A DNA stretch of 64,000 nt. Source: Boswellia sacra (lineage: Eukaryota; Streptophyta; Magnoliopsida; Sapindales; Burseraceae). Each line of letters opens with the position of its first letter. Position 1 is the stretch's first letter. Shown piece after piece: positions 42,617-54,680 of this stretch. Made by a program: the position numbers and the translations under genes. The DNA lies in assembly GCA_013180625.2 (NCBI GenBank), contig SNVD02008762.1, positions 248,001 to 312,000 of the forward strand. The letters run 5' to 3'. The notes under the pieces are model-generated. The model was not told where the DNA came from. It made no database searches and saw nothing but the letters and a program-made list of their open reading frames with translations.

Positions 42617-44758
42617 TTTTTCCTGAAAGAAAAAAAAAAATTCCAACCGTGTTTGAAGATTTTGTGATGACAAGTTTAGCAAGTCATGGTGTGAAATTAA
42701 TGGATTCCTTGAGCAAACTATCACTTGTATAAGTGATGATGGTGTTGGCCCTGATTTTCAGGTCTTCATGTAAATTTTGTTGGGTATAACTTAGTCATGT
42801 ATAAAATATGCGTGAAGTTTTTTGCACCACTAAAAACTCCTTAACAAACCCGACTTCTTAATGCACTACTAACTAAAAAATATAGACTAAAATATATTTA
42901 ACTTAAACACCGCGACAAAACACAAAAATAACCCTTTAAGAAGCTCAATTTGATACTGAGTTAAAAACTAAGGTTGACTTTAAGATTCGTTAATATTTTT
43001 TGTTTACATATGTTTATCATGGGCTGGTTTTTATCATTATTTTTCCTTTGTTGTTGATAAAAAAAGTAGTTTATCTTTAAGTTAATAGAGGTTTTTAGAG
43101 AAAATTGTTCGAAAAACGGTTTGACTTATGGTGAAAATTTAATTCTGTTACAAATTTAATTTTGTAACATATGGATTAATGAGCTGTTACAAATTTAATT
43201 TTATAACTTATAGATTAATGAGTCATCAATCAACAGTTACAAATTAAATTTTGAGCCGTTACAAATTTTGATTCTCTATAAATAGAGATTTTCTAGACTT
43301 TCAACAAAGATAGGAAAGAAAGACAATTTGATAGAGTTTTGGCATTTTTTTGGTCTACCAAAGATAGCTTATTGGTGTTAGTTGCATGTCTAAATTCCGT
43401 TTTATCATGGGGGACATATGCCGTTTGATCACCAAACACCTATGACGAAAGACAAATCTGTTTTAAAGAGACTGTGATATATGAGTCTCAGATTTGTGAT
43501 TAATCTTTTTGTGAGCATTACTTTCGTTATTGTATTTTTGTTTTTCTATTCCAGTTTTTGTATATTTAAAACAATTTTTTGATACAAATTTCTCATTCTT
43601 GATCTTATCAAATCCAATAAATGAAATTGAAAGTCAACAAGTTACATTTAATGCATATATGGGACGGGATATTTTAACATAAAACTAAACACAATTTTCT
43701 AGCTATTGATATGCAGAATGAATGATTGAGATGATTGATGAATTGGCAGTATTAAATGCAACTTCTTGACTTTCAATTTCAACCATTGAATTTGGTGAGA
43801 TCAAGAGCCAGACATTTGTGTCAATAAATTGTATTAAAATATCCATTCCCTATATATATATACACACACACACCCTAATGAATAAACTATATTTGAAAAT
43901 AATTTCAATTTTATGATCTATTTAATCAAAGAAATAATAATTAAAGATTGACTGTGAAATTGGAAATCAATTTGTTTGTGAAAATTCAATTTAAATGATT
44001 GATGTTTTTAAAACATATATAAAGATGAAAGAAGTCGAGTGTTCATGTAAGAAGAGAAGGAAGAACAAGAACTTAGAGAGAATTAAATGTCTACTAACGG
44101 AATTTTATTTGAAGACATTTTGGTGTTATAAATTTTACCCAAAAAATAAAAAGGTGGATTGATCAAATATTAATACGAATTGTGCTTCGGTCTCAAAGGA
44201 TTTTCATGATACTTTGCTTTTTTTTTTTAATCTTAATGGGAAAGCTATGGTACCTTGCTCTGTTTGTTTATGAATCCAAATTCTATTTTCTATGCTTCAC
44301 ATTTTCCAATGCAATTTACATTCAATCTCAACCACATATCCTTTTCAAAATTCAAAATAATTCAAAATCGACCACATATTTCAAAATTCAATTGAAAACA
44401 AAAATACCGGATTCATAAACGAACACACTTTTAATAAGTTGAGATTCCTATAATTACTTTGCAGAAATACCAAAAACTCTTCAAATAATTAATTAAATAT
44501 TTAAATTTTCAAGAAAGTAATTGAAATTTTAATTAGATATTTGTAAATGGTTAGGATAGTATACATGTATAAATATTTACCTTATATTATAATAATAGTA
44601 AGAAAAATAATAATAGTAATAGTAAATATGATAAATTTACCAAAAGAGTTTGATTTCCAAGTCACAAGGCAGACAAGATCTTCATATAATTAATATGTAT
44701 AACATATATATAACTGGATAGTCAAATAGAAGGAAGTTTGGAAGATGAGCACTTTTGA
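42617..44758. other. intergenic, AT-rich, holding one foldback repeat
   Basis: No gene. Holds the inverted repeat at 43558-43848 and a TA/CA microsatellite at about 43851-43872. 43130-43265 has short repeated cgttacaaattt(a)aattt motifs. Confidence 0.5.
43558..43848. repeat. imperfect inverted repeat (foldback), arms about 95 bases
   Basis: Left arm (about 43561-43655) and the reverse complement of the right arm (about 43747-43845) share gatacaaat-tct, ttgatct-a-caaat-caat, gaaattgaaagtcaa-aagtt and catttaat. The loop is about 90 bases. It could be a diverged MITE; no TSD was assigned. Confidence 0.7.
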
Positions 44759-45648
44759 TTAAGAACAACTTGGATGGAGGCCACAAGTGAACAAGTGAAC
44801 ATTCTTCACTTTTTCCCACCAATTGGAGCTCTTGTTTTTCTTCAACTTCAGCTTCGGATCTGCAGATTGGAAGCAGCCTTCAAGAGTCACTTCGTGACTC
44901 AACTTCTCCCTCATGCTGCCACTACCGCTTTTGCTTCTGCCTCTGCTTTTGGTTTCTTCTTTGACTTCTAGCTGATCCCTCACAACCAGCATATTATAAT
45001 ACTCTTTGTTCCTCTTCTCCAGCGCATAAATCTGCTCCTGAAGATCCTCAATCTTTTGACTCAAAATGCACACTCTATGATCCTCTCTCATTCTCAGCAC
45101 ACACCTGGCAAACTCACCTGCTTTTCTCTTCATGAACATTGCTTCAGATGCCAACCCTTTGTTCTCCTTCACCAGTGAACTCACTTGGTACCCCAACTTC
45201 ACATTCTCATTCATCAATATAATCCTCTCTGATTCTAGCAGCTCAAGCAGCTTCTTCAGCAACTCTATTTTCCTCCCAGACTCATTGCGCAGCTGATCCA
45301 TCTCATTCACTTGGTTTACTAAAATATCATTCTCAACGCTCCTCGTGACAAGCTCAGTGACAATCTCATCAATGTTGGTGCAGCTTTGAGTATCAGCATC
45401 AGCTGGTTGCTGGTAAGAAATGGTGCTTTCTGTGTCTGATTCGATGTGGATGGTCTCACCATTTTCATATTCTTCATCGGTTGTGAGCTCATAAGAGGTT
45501 CTGCATAGATGGGGTTTGAGTTTTGCTTGCTGGCAGCGGTCCAACAAGGTGATGTAGCCATTGTACAAGTCCTTGAGAAAGGCTAGAAGCTGAGGACGTT
45601 TCTGATAGTACCATTCAGCACGTTCAGCAAAGGTTTCACCAGCTTTAT

Positions 45649-48600
45649 CGTAATGCCCATTGGGCCATTGGGCTTGAAGAAGGCCAGGTCCGGCCCAGCC
45701 CAAAAGTTTTTTTAAAAATAAGGGAGGGTGAATAGGAAAAAGAGAGGGGGAGAATTCTGGAAATTTGGGGGAAAATCCGTTTTTACTGTTCATCGCCGGT
45801 TACTGTTCACCGTCGGCTTTGACTAGCGATTCCGACCAATTTTCGGTGAGTCTCGAGTCCCATAATATATCATTTTGAAGCTTGTAATGTCCTCTTTCCA
45901 TCCATATATGTGTTGTCCTTGGGTTCTTCACCGTTTTTGCGGATCGAAGCGTGGAAGCCGACGGCTTCCTATGCGTTTTCTGACCAAAATCCGATGAGTT
46001 ACCGGTAAATCTTTACATTAAATTAAAGCTTGTTCAATGCTCTTTCTAACCATACCAATTTTGTTACATGTTGATATACGAATTTTGCAAATCGGAGAGA
46101 AACGAAATTCGGTCACTATTCACTCGCCGGCGACAACTTTCCGGCGATATTTTCGGTTATGATTTTCGACCATCAAATAATTCTCATAACATTATTCATC
46201 CATAAAAGAGCTTAAATTCAGTGAGTGGATTATGTTTCAAGAATTTTATATTATATTAAAGTGTATTAAATTTATGGTTTTTCATATAATTTAAATTATT
46301 AGTTTAATTAATTGAGTTATATTAAATGTTTTAGAATAGATAATAATGATTTATGTATTTTGAAAATAAATGTGTATAAATATTAAATTTTAGATAGAAG
46401 TGATAGTTATGGGTAGTGCTAATAGATTAGTTTTTGAATATATAGTAAGCGTTATTTTGATAAGTTTGGATACAATAGAAAAATAAATTGAAAGTGGAAG
46501 TTGTAGAATGAATATATTTTATATGTTAATTGAAAGTATAAAGTTTTTGTTTATTATTGGGAAATAGACATTTATAATTAAATGAATTTGTATAGAAAAA
46601 TTGAGGTATTTAGTTATTTTCCTTAAATAAATACATATGTTGAAGAAATGGTGTTTTTGATTTATAAAATGATGAGTGATTTTATATTCAGAATAATAGT
46701 AAATTAAAAAGAAAAAGAAAAAGAAAAAGTTTTAGAAATTTGAATTTAATTCTGCAGGGGTGATAATGTTAAATTCTAAAACTGTTCAGCAGTAGGGGCT
46801 AAATTGTAAATTTAGAAACCTGTTACTGAATTTGCAAGGACCTGAATGCAAAATTCTAGAAATTTTAGGATAGTCAAAAAGATTTTAGTTAAATCATGAT
46901 ATTTAAGAATTTGGAAATCTTTGAAATTCTAAATTAAAATTTTTGGAAATTAGTTAAATTTTGAAGTATAATTATGTGAAAGAATGTTATATAGAATGTT
47001 ATATGCAAAGTATGAGATTTTGAGATAAAAATATAAATTATGGTTTATAGTGAGATGAAAAGTATTTTATTTTATGAGTTATAATGATTTCTCTAAAAGG
47101 TTATTTTTGTGGAGATTTTAGAAAGTTTTAGAGAGAGTAGAAGATTTATTTTTTTTGGACAATTAGAAATATGTTTTAGTATGTATTTAGTTATGTTTAG
47201 TTAGCATTTTATAGAATTTCTGAGAATATGTAGCGAATTTAAAAGAATTCAAGTTAGTTTCTTTTGTATTTTTCAAGGGTAAATAGACTCATTTGTTATA
47301 CTTGTTTTTTATTATTGAGATGTTTCAAAGCTAGTTTTCAAAATGATTGTAGACATAAATTTTAGTTTCAAAATTAGTTTTGAGCAAAGATATAGCACTT
47401 TTAAAGAAAGATTCATATTATATATACATGAATTGTTTTCTATATTATTATAGATGCATATTCTATCATTTTATAGAAAGTGTAAAAGCAGAACAATTAT
47501 GATCATATTTTTTTATAGCAATTTGATTTCAAGGATTTCTCAAAGTATTTGCAAGTATTCTTTTAAATATTTATTATGGATTTTCAAGGATTCGAATGTT
47601 ATGGGTTTCAGCTTACATAAGTTTTACAAATTTTGATAAGTCTGCTTAAGAAGCAATGATTTAGCATATGAAGCAAATTTTGAAAAGAAACCAGTTTTAG
47701 CAAAAATAAGAAAGTTTAATTATATTATACTAAGCTAGTACCCAGCTCACTTAGACAGTGAGACAGCAGATTTCAGATAGAAAGATAGAGGCCTTTGGGG
47801 CCTGTTCAGACACACATAGAGGTTTTGGGCGATGTGATCTAGGCGCTTTAGCCCTTTGGGGGCAGTTCTACGCATGCGTATGACCAGATAGCAAGCCTGT
47901 GCGATGTTAGATCTCGCCAAGTACAGATAGCTCTGCCTGCGTGATGTATATCTCACCAGGTATGAGGAGATTCAGATAGCAGGCCTGTGCGATGTTAGAT
48001 CTCGCCAGGTACAGATAGTTCTGCCTGCGTGATGTAGATCTCACCAGATATAAGAAAATTCAGATAGCTCTGCCTGTGCGATGTTAGATCTCGCCAGGCA
48101 GGATCAGACAGTTTCAGGGGTACTTGTTTAGTATAATGAAAAGAATTTTAAATATGTTTATATAAGTTAGTTTGAGAAAGAAGCATTATCCGTAAAAGTT
48201 TCTTTTTGAAAGAAGATTTTAAAGAAATTATGTTTTGTTTATTAAATAATTGAAGCGATGATTTTAGCCTATCATAATGAGTTTTATTTTATGAGATTGA
48301 GAAAATATGCATTCTTTCCACTGCTTTTAAAGAATATAGAATCAAGCAATTTTATTTGAAGATTTTTAATTAAAAGTTATTTGTTTTGAAAATTCTATAA
48401 GATATTTGATGATATTTTGACAAGTACGATAGATTTTTCTTAAGTATAAATATAATATGAGTTTTCTAGTTAGAAATGTATTATATGATTTTATTATGAG
48501 ACAGTCATAGTCATACAATTTATGATTTGTTTAGAGAATAAATTTAACAAGTGATTGAGTATATGATGAGAGAAATGTTATTTAAAAAATTCTATATTAT

Positions 48601-49550
48601 TTTATTTCTTTTCGCATCTGTTTATACATTTTTTTAGAGAGAAGAAAGAGATATAGTGATAAATTTTGCAGTGTATACAAGATTAAATAAGGGTTCAAAG
48701 TAAATGTACGCAAGCGATTTGCTTATATAGTTTAAGAATATTAAGTTATTTTGGTAAGTAAGTTGAAGAATTATATAAAGTGTTTTCTTTACAGATGGTT
48801 ATTAAAATTTTACAGTTGTTTTATAAGAATAAAGTTTATAAAGAAAGTTGAGAAGAAATAGTCGTTTGTACGTTATTTTGAAAAGAAAAATATATTGGTT
48901 CCCTTTTAAAAGTGATTATACATTGTATTTTGTTTTAAGAAAAATGAAATTTTAGAGCACAAAGCTTTATTTAAGGAATGAGTTGTATGAAAGAAAGAAA
49001 GTAATATTTTATGCAATAAAATATGTCCACTCACTGAGCCTTTAGCTCATTCTTTTCCTATTCTTTTTCCTAACCAGATGCTACAGGTTTGGTGCTAAAC
49101 TGTCTTTGATGCAAAGGTAGGCCACACGATGTATACTAATTTTTCATGCATTAAAATTATTTCATTTTTATGTATCTTGTATAAATTTTTAAAGGTTAAG
49201 TACGTTGAGTATGATTTATTTATCTTTTAGGATATTGTGGTTGATAAGGGCGAAGTCTCAAAAAGAAGTCGGGATGAGGAATATTTTAAAAGTGTAAAAA
49301 TGTGTATTTTTGCAGGGGGTTTTCTTTAAATTATAGGGAAAACTCTGCCGGTTTTTTTATTAAAAATTTTCTGAGTATTTTTTTTTTAATATGTTACATA
49401 AAAGACTTGAATTAAAAATAATTTTTTTATGAATAGTTTTATTAGAGTGACAGAGTAAAAAGTGTAGGAAGATAGTTAATTGAAAGACTGTTCTTTTAGT
49501 GAACAGTTTTAGGCATGACTTACCTGTATAGTTAGGGGCGGGTCGTGTCA
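45649..49550 (+). mobile_element. solo LTR (gypsy-type), inserted in the NET/KIP1-like gene
   Basis: 3902 bases. Starts CGTAATGCCC (first base probably a mutated T, typical start TGTAA) and ends GGGTCGTGTCA. TSD TTTAT at 45644-45648 and 49551-49555. No coding capacity. The right end has cactcactgagcctttagctcattc and an acceptor-like stretch at about 49030-49080, as in other long gypsy LTRs. The solo state means the internal region was lost by LTR recombination. Confidence 0.85.
47880..48115. repeat. tandem repeat of about 88 bases inside the solo LTR
   Basis: The unit holds cctgtgcgatgttagatctc and ctgcctgcgtgatgta-atct; starts at about 47893, 47980 and 48070, about 2.5 copies. It is more GC-rich than the rest of the LTR. 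Confidence 0.85.
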
Positions 49551-49615
49551 TTTATCTTCTTCACAAGTGCTTACTGTGAGCAGCTTTTTCATTCTTTCTT
49601 CAACATCTGCCATCA

Positions 49616-51338
49616 TAAACTACCACCAACATTTACAAATTGGATCTCCAATTACCTTAGGAAATATATGGGTAACTAGAAGAAGACCCAAATTATGGGC
49701 GCATTCTGTGAAATAACCACAGCTTCTAAAGGTATACACAATATGAATACAATACAATAGGGTTCTAATCCGCTTGAGGCTACCTATTTGGGACATATAT
49801 GTCCCACATGTTTTTCACCTATCAAACATGTAGAGTGTGAACGCAACCCCAAATTGAAGAACTCAGTAAACAATGAGAGGACGATAGATTTATAGGTTTT
49901 TTTTAAAAAAAAAAAAATCCAACAACCGTATACCCTTTCTTTTTTAAGTCTTTTTTTACAGATATTCTAAATATTCCAAAATTTCACTATTGACACACAA
50001 ATATCATTAGATTAAATAGAAAATTTAAGTTAAACAAATTCAATCCCGTAAGTTATGGGTACTAAAAGTTAAAAAAAAAAGTTTGAGGGGAATTCAAACA
50101 TACTATTCACACGTCACATTCATTTGCTAAATAATCCATTTAAATTACAACGTCAGACCCACTAAAAGTTCAATATATTCATCTTTTATTACACGCTACA
50201 TGTGAAATACGGATGAGATTTCAAATTAGCATCAAAAGGTCACAGAGCTTTCAGTTTCATGAGGAAAGGACGGAACTGAAAAGAATTTGAATGTTAGGAA
50301 TCTAACAGAGATTATGTGACAAGTCCACGTCACAGAAGGACCACAATGAGTATACAAGAAAATCGATAGAGCGAGTGCATCGGCAATCGAAACAAGTGGC
50401 GCGTGGGACAAACTATTTTAGTAGTAAACGACTACGGAGAAAAGAGACGTTTGTGCATATTGTACGGATTGTACAGAAAGGTCGCTGTTGTGAAATCAAA
50501 TGTTCCCTGCAACAAGCCAAAGAGATGACCAAAGAGAAGGGAACCCTCAAAGTGCTTCGAATTTTAAATAAAATAATATTAATAATATTATCATATCATA
50601 ATATAATAATATAAGTCATACTGTCTTCTTTTAAAATTTGCATGTACTTATAAAATTTATGTGTTATGGTACATATAACGCCAGAAAATATTACTCAACG
50701 ACAATATCTAATAGTATCCAATGGATACGTCAGAAAAAAATTATCAAATCAATATAAAATTTTAATAAAATAATATTAATAATATTACGAAATCAAAATA
50801 AATTTGATTTCTCATTTTTGTTTTGATTTCAGAAATTCAAAATGGCCATATTTATTTTCTTTAAAATTTAACAAGAAAACAATATCATAACAGAAATAAA
50901 TAAATAAAAGGAAAAAATAGACATTTTAACCACAAACAAGAAGAAGACCATATTTCCGAAAATTTTGAAATGTTAGGTTAAAGTGGGGAATAGAATTGTA
51001 CCATAAAGGCTTGGAAGAAGCCATGATGGATTGCTTCTGCCGGATGAGGTTCTCAAAGGACAATGATTTGATGCAGCTTTCTCCATCGTCTGATCAACTT
51101 CCAACATCCCGGACCTACCTTATTAAATTATTTTGGCATCACTAGATCAATAATATAACAAGTAGCAAGGGTCCTAATTCAACAAGCAAAGGGAAAAGGG
51201 TTCAAGCATATACTTTTTCAAATCTAGTCTTGGAAAACAAAGTAACGAAAATGGGTTAGTCTTTTAAGCATCAAATTTGAGTATTTTTGGAAGCAAGATC
51301 TGAAAATTAATTAAAAAAAAAGATTTCGGATTGGTGTA
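49616..51338. other. intergenic, no feature recognised
   Basis: AT-rich, with short palindromic tataatattaataatatta tracts near 50570-50600 and 50765-50790. No convincing ORF on either strand. Confidence 0.5.
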
Positions 51339-52243
51339 TGAAAGTTCTAGAGGTATGCAGTTATAAATAACAACACAGTAAACTGTAATGTAAATCGACA
51401 CAGGAGGATTTTTACGTGGTTCGGTTATAAAAACCTACGTCTACGGACAGCTATAGAGCTGCAATTCACTATATATGCTCTTGTTTGTACAATCTTTAAG
51501 ATCTTTTACAGTGCTGACTCACTCTCACGCATAGATCTAATCATTGACAAACAAAATCTTCGCAAAGATTCTAAACACTAGTGACACTGCTCACTCTCTG
51601 TCACAGATAACTTAACAGAACGTTGTTAAGTTATACATAACACTCGATGTCTGACACAGAATTACATAAACACTCAACCGTCAAGTTTTCCTAAGTGTCT
51701 ACTAACTCACTCAGACTTAATCAACAAATAATGTACGATTTTTTTACTCTCATACATGAGAACAAAGACTCAATAATTCAAAGCAATAGAGACATTCCTT
51801 TGCGTCAAAGCTTTCTTCTATGAAGTAATGGAATGCCGTGATCAACAAGAAAAATCTCTCCTCCGCAAAGACTCTCTCTCTCTCAATTCTTGCTGCCAAC
51901 TTTTTTATACATCAATATATATTGAGAGGTCTTGATACAATCGTCCTAAAATTCCTGTAAGGATCTCAATCAAGATCACATTAGGATTAGGATAAAATAA
52001 AATAGGAAATGTTTATAGTTAATCTCCTAAAGTAATAAGGACACATGAACTATTCTCCATTTATGATTAGGACACAAGAAATATTATCCTGATCTAGAGA
52101 GATATTTATTGTGAATTAAAATACTTCCTATAATAATTATCTAGAAACAGTAAAATAGAAATCAAAATACTTTTCTTACTTTTATTACAAGTTAACCAAA
52201 AATTTGAACATGTGCATGTCACATGTTTACTTTAACACCAACA
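51339..52243 (-). repeat. 3' LTR of the Sirevirus-like element
   Basis: On the minus strand begins TGTTGGTGTTAAAGTA next to the polypurine tract aaaaagggggagat (52244-52257). Differs from the 5' LTR by scattered substitutions and short indels, for example a tatata insertion near 51470. Confidence 0.93.
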
Positions 52244-52810
52244 ATCTCCCCCTTTTTGGCAACTTGTGATGAAAGCACTTAACTGTTTTTAAGAACAACA
52301 CATGATAAGTTAGATATCACTGAAAGTTATCATGAACCATAAGACAGACAAATATCTTATGCAAAGAAATAATCAGAAAGCTATTGTGAACCTCATAACA
52401 GCACACTGTCACAAGATATATGATTGAATAAAGTACTAAGTGAAGTTTCGCTAGTACACGCAAACTCAGCTACAGAACAAATGAAAATATATGTCAAACA
52501 CAGTTGCACTCAAAATCATCTACAACATTCATTCAATTAAATGGGGCAGATTATCACAATGCAGCAAGCCATTCAAGTATACACAACATATAAGAGATAG
52601 TTCATTCTCCCCCTCACTTCTTACTTATTCCTTTAAGAAACAAGTAACAAAATTAGTAAGCAGAGAGAATAAGAGAACAAAAATGACAGCAAAAGAAAAA
52701 TAGTTCAGCAAGCAAAATAAAGTAGCAATAAAATCTGAAATAAAATAAAATAAAGGCCAGCCAAGTGCTCCAAGTGCCTCCCCCTTGATGTGATCTTCTC
52801 CCCCTTGATT
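52244..52810 (-). other. multiple polypurine-tract motifs before the 3' LTR
   Basis: On the minus strand, purine tracts of the GGGGGAG type occur at 52244-52257, 52606-52615, 52776-52785 and 52796-52807. Only the first touches the LTR. Repeated polypurine tracts upstream of the 3' LTR are known from Sireviruses. Confidence 0.7.
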
Positions 52811-52830
52811 TCAGCACAAGTGGCCAAAAT

Positions 52831-54680
52831 CTAACTAAGTCTGGGAGACTTCCTGACAGGTGGTGAGGTAGAGCTGCCAGGGCGTTTGATGGATTTGCGA
52901 GCCACATGTTTAAACCGGCGTTTAGGAGTAGAGGTTGGCTGATCAGATGGAACTTGTTCTGGTCGAGCTTCAACTGGTGCTGTTGGTGCAGAAGGAGATG
53001 GTGTTGGAGGAGCTTCAGTTGTATCCGAGGAAGTGGCAGTAACTTCAGCAACTACTCTGCGTATCTCCCTCTCGATTCTTTCTGCACTTGTTTCAGTGGT
53101 TTGAGCAGGCAGTTGGGAAGATGGAACTGGTGACTTAGTTGCTGGAAGAGGGGGTGATGGTGGATAAGATTCTTCTTCAGCTGCTGCAGGGACAGGAATA
53201 TCCAGGGATTCTTTCTCAGCAAGTGGTGAGGTCTGTTTCATTTCAGAATCTGTTTTTGTTGGTACATCTGAATCAAATTCATCTTGCAAAGTAGGAGCTA
53301 ATTTGTCTGGTGTCTGCTTCTTCTGATCAGATGATTTCTTCACCACTTTAATTTTCTTCTTTCCCTTCTTGTTATATCCCTTGACAGAAGCTTTGTTTGA
53401 TTTTTCTTTTGGCTTCTGTGTTTCTGTTCTGTCTTTCTTAGTAGCAGGCTGTGCAACAGGACTTGATGGAATTGGAACTTCTTCCTTAGGTTGTGGTTTA
53501 GTGACTTCTGGTATGTCATCAGCTGGTGTTTCTGGAACCACAGGTTCAGGTTCAGGTTCCATAGAGTGTGGTGCTGTGGTCCGAGGCTGTCCTAGAAACT
53601 GTGCTTCCAACACACATTGCTTGTGTTTGATGTCTTTCAAATCTTATAGACTATTTGTCAAAGCAGTATTGATCAATTCAAGTTTTTTTTCAACATTTTT
53701 CAATTGATTTTTCCTAACTCTTGTTGGTTTAGGTTCAGGTGTAGGCAAATCAGTTTGATCATGCAATCTTTGAAGGAATCCCTTGGTAATAGACTTAGAT
53801 AGAATTTCAGTCTGTTCACTGGAGCTCAAAGGAATGTTGTTCTGAGCAAGTATGCCTTGAATCAAATAGGGGAACACAAGCAAGTAGTAATCCGAGTGAT
53901 AGGAACCAATTTGAACGATTATTCTATCTGCTAGCAGTCCAAAGTTTACTGGTCTATTAGTTCCTAAACAAAAGAGAAGTTTCATTCTATCTTCCCGAAT
54001 CTGATTTTGATGGGAAGAAGGAAACCAGTTAAACTAGGCTATCTTGTGTAACACTCGGTATTGCTTCCTAAGATATTTCTGGTCAAGTCTATCTCTGGGT
54101 TTCCATTCGATATCTGTTCGACCAGTTACTTTCTTAACTATTTCTGTCATGTTAAACTCTTCATCTACAGAATGCATGCTGCCTATTGGAATGTCTAGAA
54201 AAGAGTTTATGACATTGGGAGAGAATTTCACAAACTTCCCTTGATAGTAAACCTTATGGTAATGAAAACTCTTAGGATCATCAATGTCACTTGAAATATT
54301 AACATAGAATTCCTGAATCAAAGTTTTTACAGGAGGAAGAAAGTTTGATACCGTTCGAGTCCAATAATTGGACTAAATAACTCACTGACACCATATGAGT
54401 TGAAGTCCGAGAGTTTTACAGGCCTTTCTAACTGTAGCTTCCTCTGTGAAGTAACCTTATCAAACTTCTGTTTGACTGCAGCCGTGAGAAATTTGTTGTA
54501 TTTTGGCTTGATCTTCTCCTTAATTTTCTTCACCGGTACTTGTTCATCCTCACTGATGGCTGGATCGACTACACTCGTTGCCTATTTGTGTTGCATAGGA
54601 GGTGACTGACTGCTGTTACTATTGTCGTGACTGGAGCCGTTTGAAGAAGAAGCACTGGCTGTAGAGTTTGAGGTTGCCAT
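52831..54680 (-). pseudogene. extra (env-like position) ORF of the Sirevirus-like element
   Basis: The start at 54680 (MATSNSTASASSSNGSSHDN) gives a Ser/Asn-rich head, then a TAG near 54582. The middle has a conserved plant-retroelement domain (VKKIKEKIKPKYNKF, LSDFNSYGVSELFSPIIGLE at about 54530-54340). Frame changes lie near 54325 and 54010, and a stop near 53648. The C-terminal 270 residues (53640-52831) are Pro/Ser/Glu/Lys-rich, ending RKSIKRPG and VRKSPRLS. There is no signal peptide or hydrophobic anchor, so an envelope role is not supported by the sequence; only position suggests the name. Confidence 0.7.

Larger units (their letters stand above)
44759..49615 (-). pseudogene. NET/KIP1-like actin-binding-family gene, interrupted by a solo LTR
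   Basis: NAB-domain (KIP1-like) coiled-coil protein family, whose members link actin to membranes. The 5' piece at 49615-49551 reads MMADVEERMKKLLTVSTCEE and DK; a 3.9 kb LTR follows; the 3' piece (45648-44759) goes on in frame as AGETFAERAEWYYQKRPQLL, then FLKDLYNGYITLLDR, a Gln/Glu/Leu-rich coiled coil (about 45330-44980) and a basic tail to the stop at 44759. Just upstream of the first ATG the frame reads C-W-W-stop-F, which might be a mutated Trp cluster of the NAB domain; so more N-terminal coding sequence may be lost. The 3' piece has no other stop over about 300 codons, so the break is not old. Confidence 0.83.

Noticed and set aside
44759..45793. A 344-residue protein starting MNSKNGFSPKF
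   Set aside because: The first 48 or so residues are translated from the solo LTR; the true gene goes on at 49551-49615.
52906..53133. Trp/Arg-rich plus-strand frame
   Set aside because: Antisense of the Pro/Ser-rich extra ORF in the Sirevirus-like element.
52831..54680. Calling the extra ORF a true envelope protein
   Set aside because: No signal peptide, no transmembrane anchor and no fusion-like segment is visible; only its position after pol matches.
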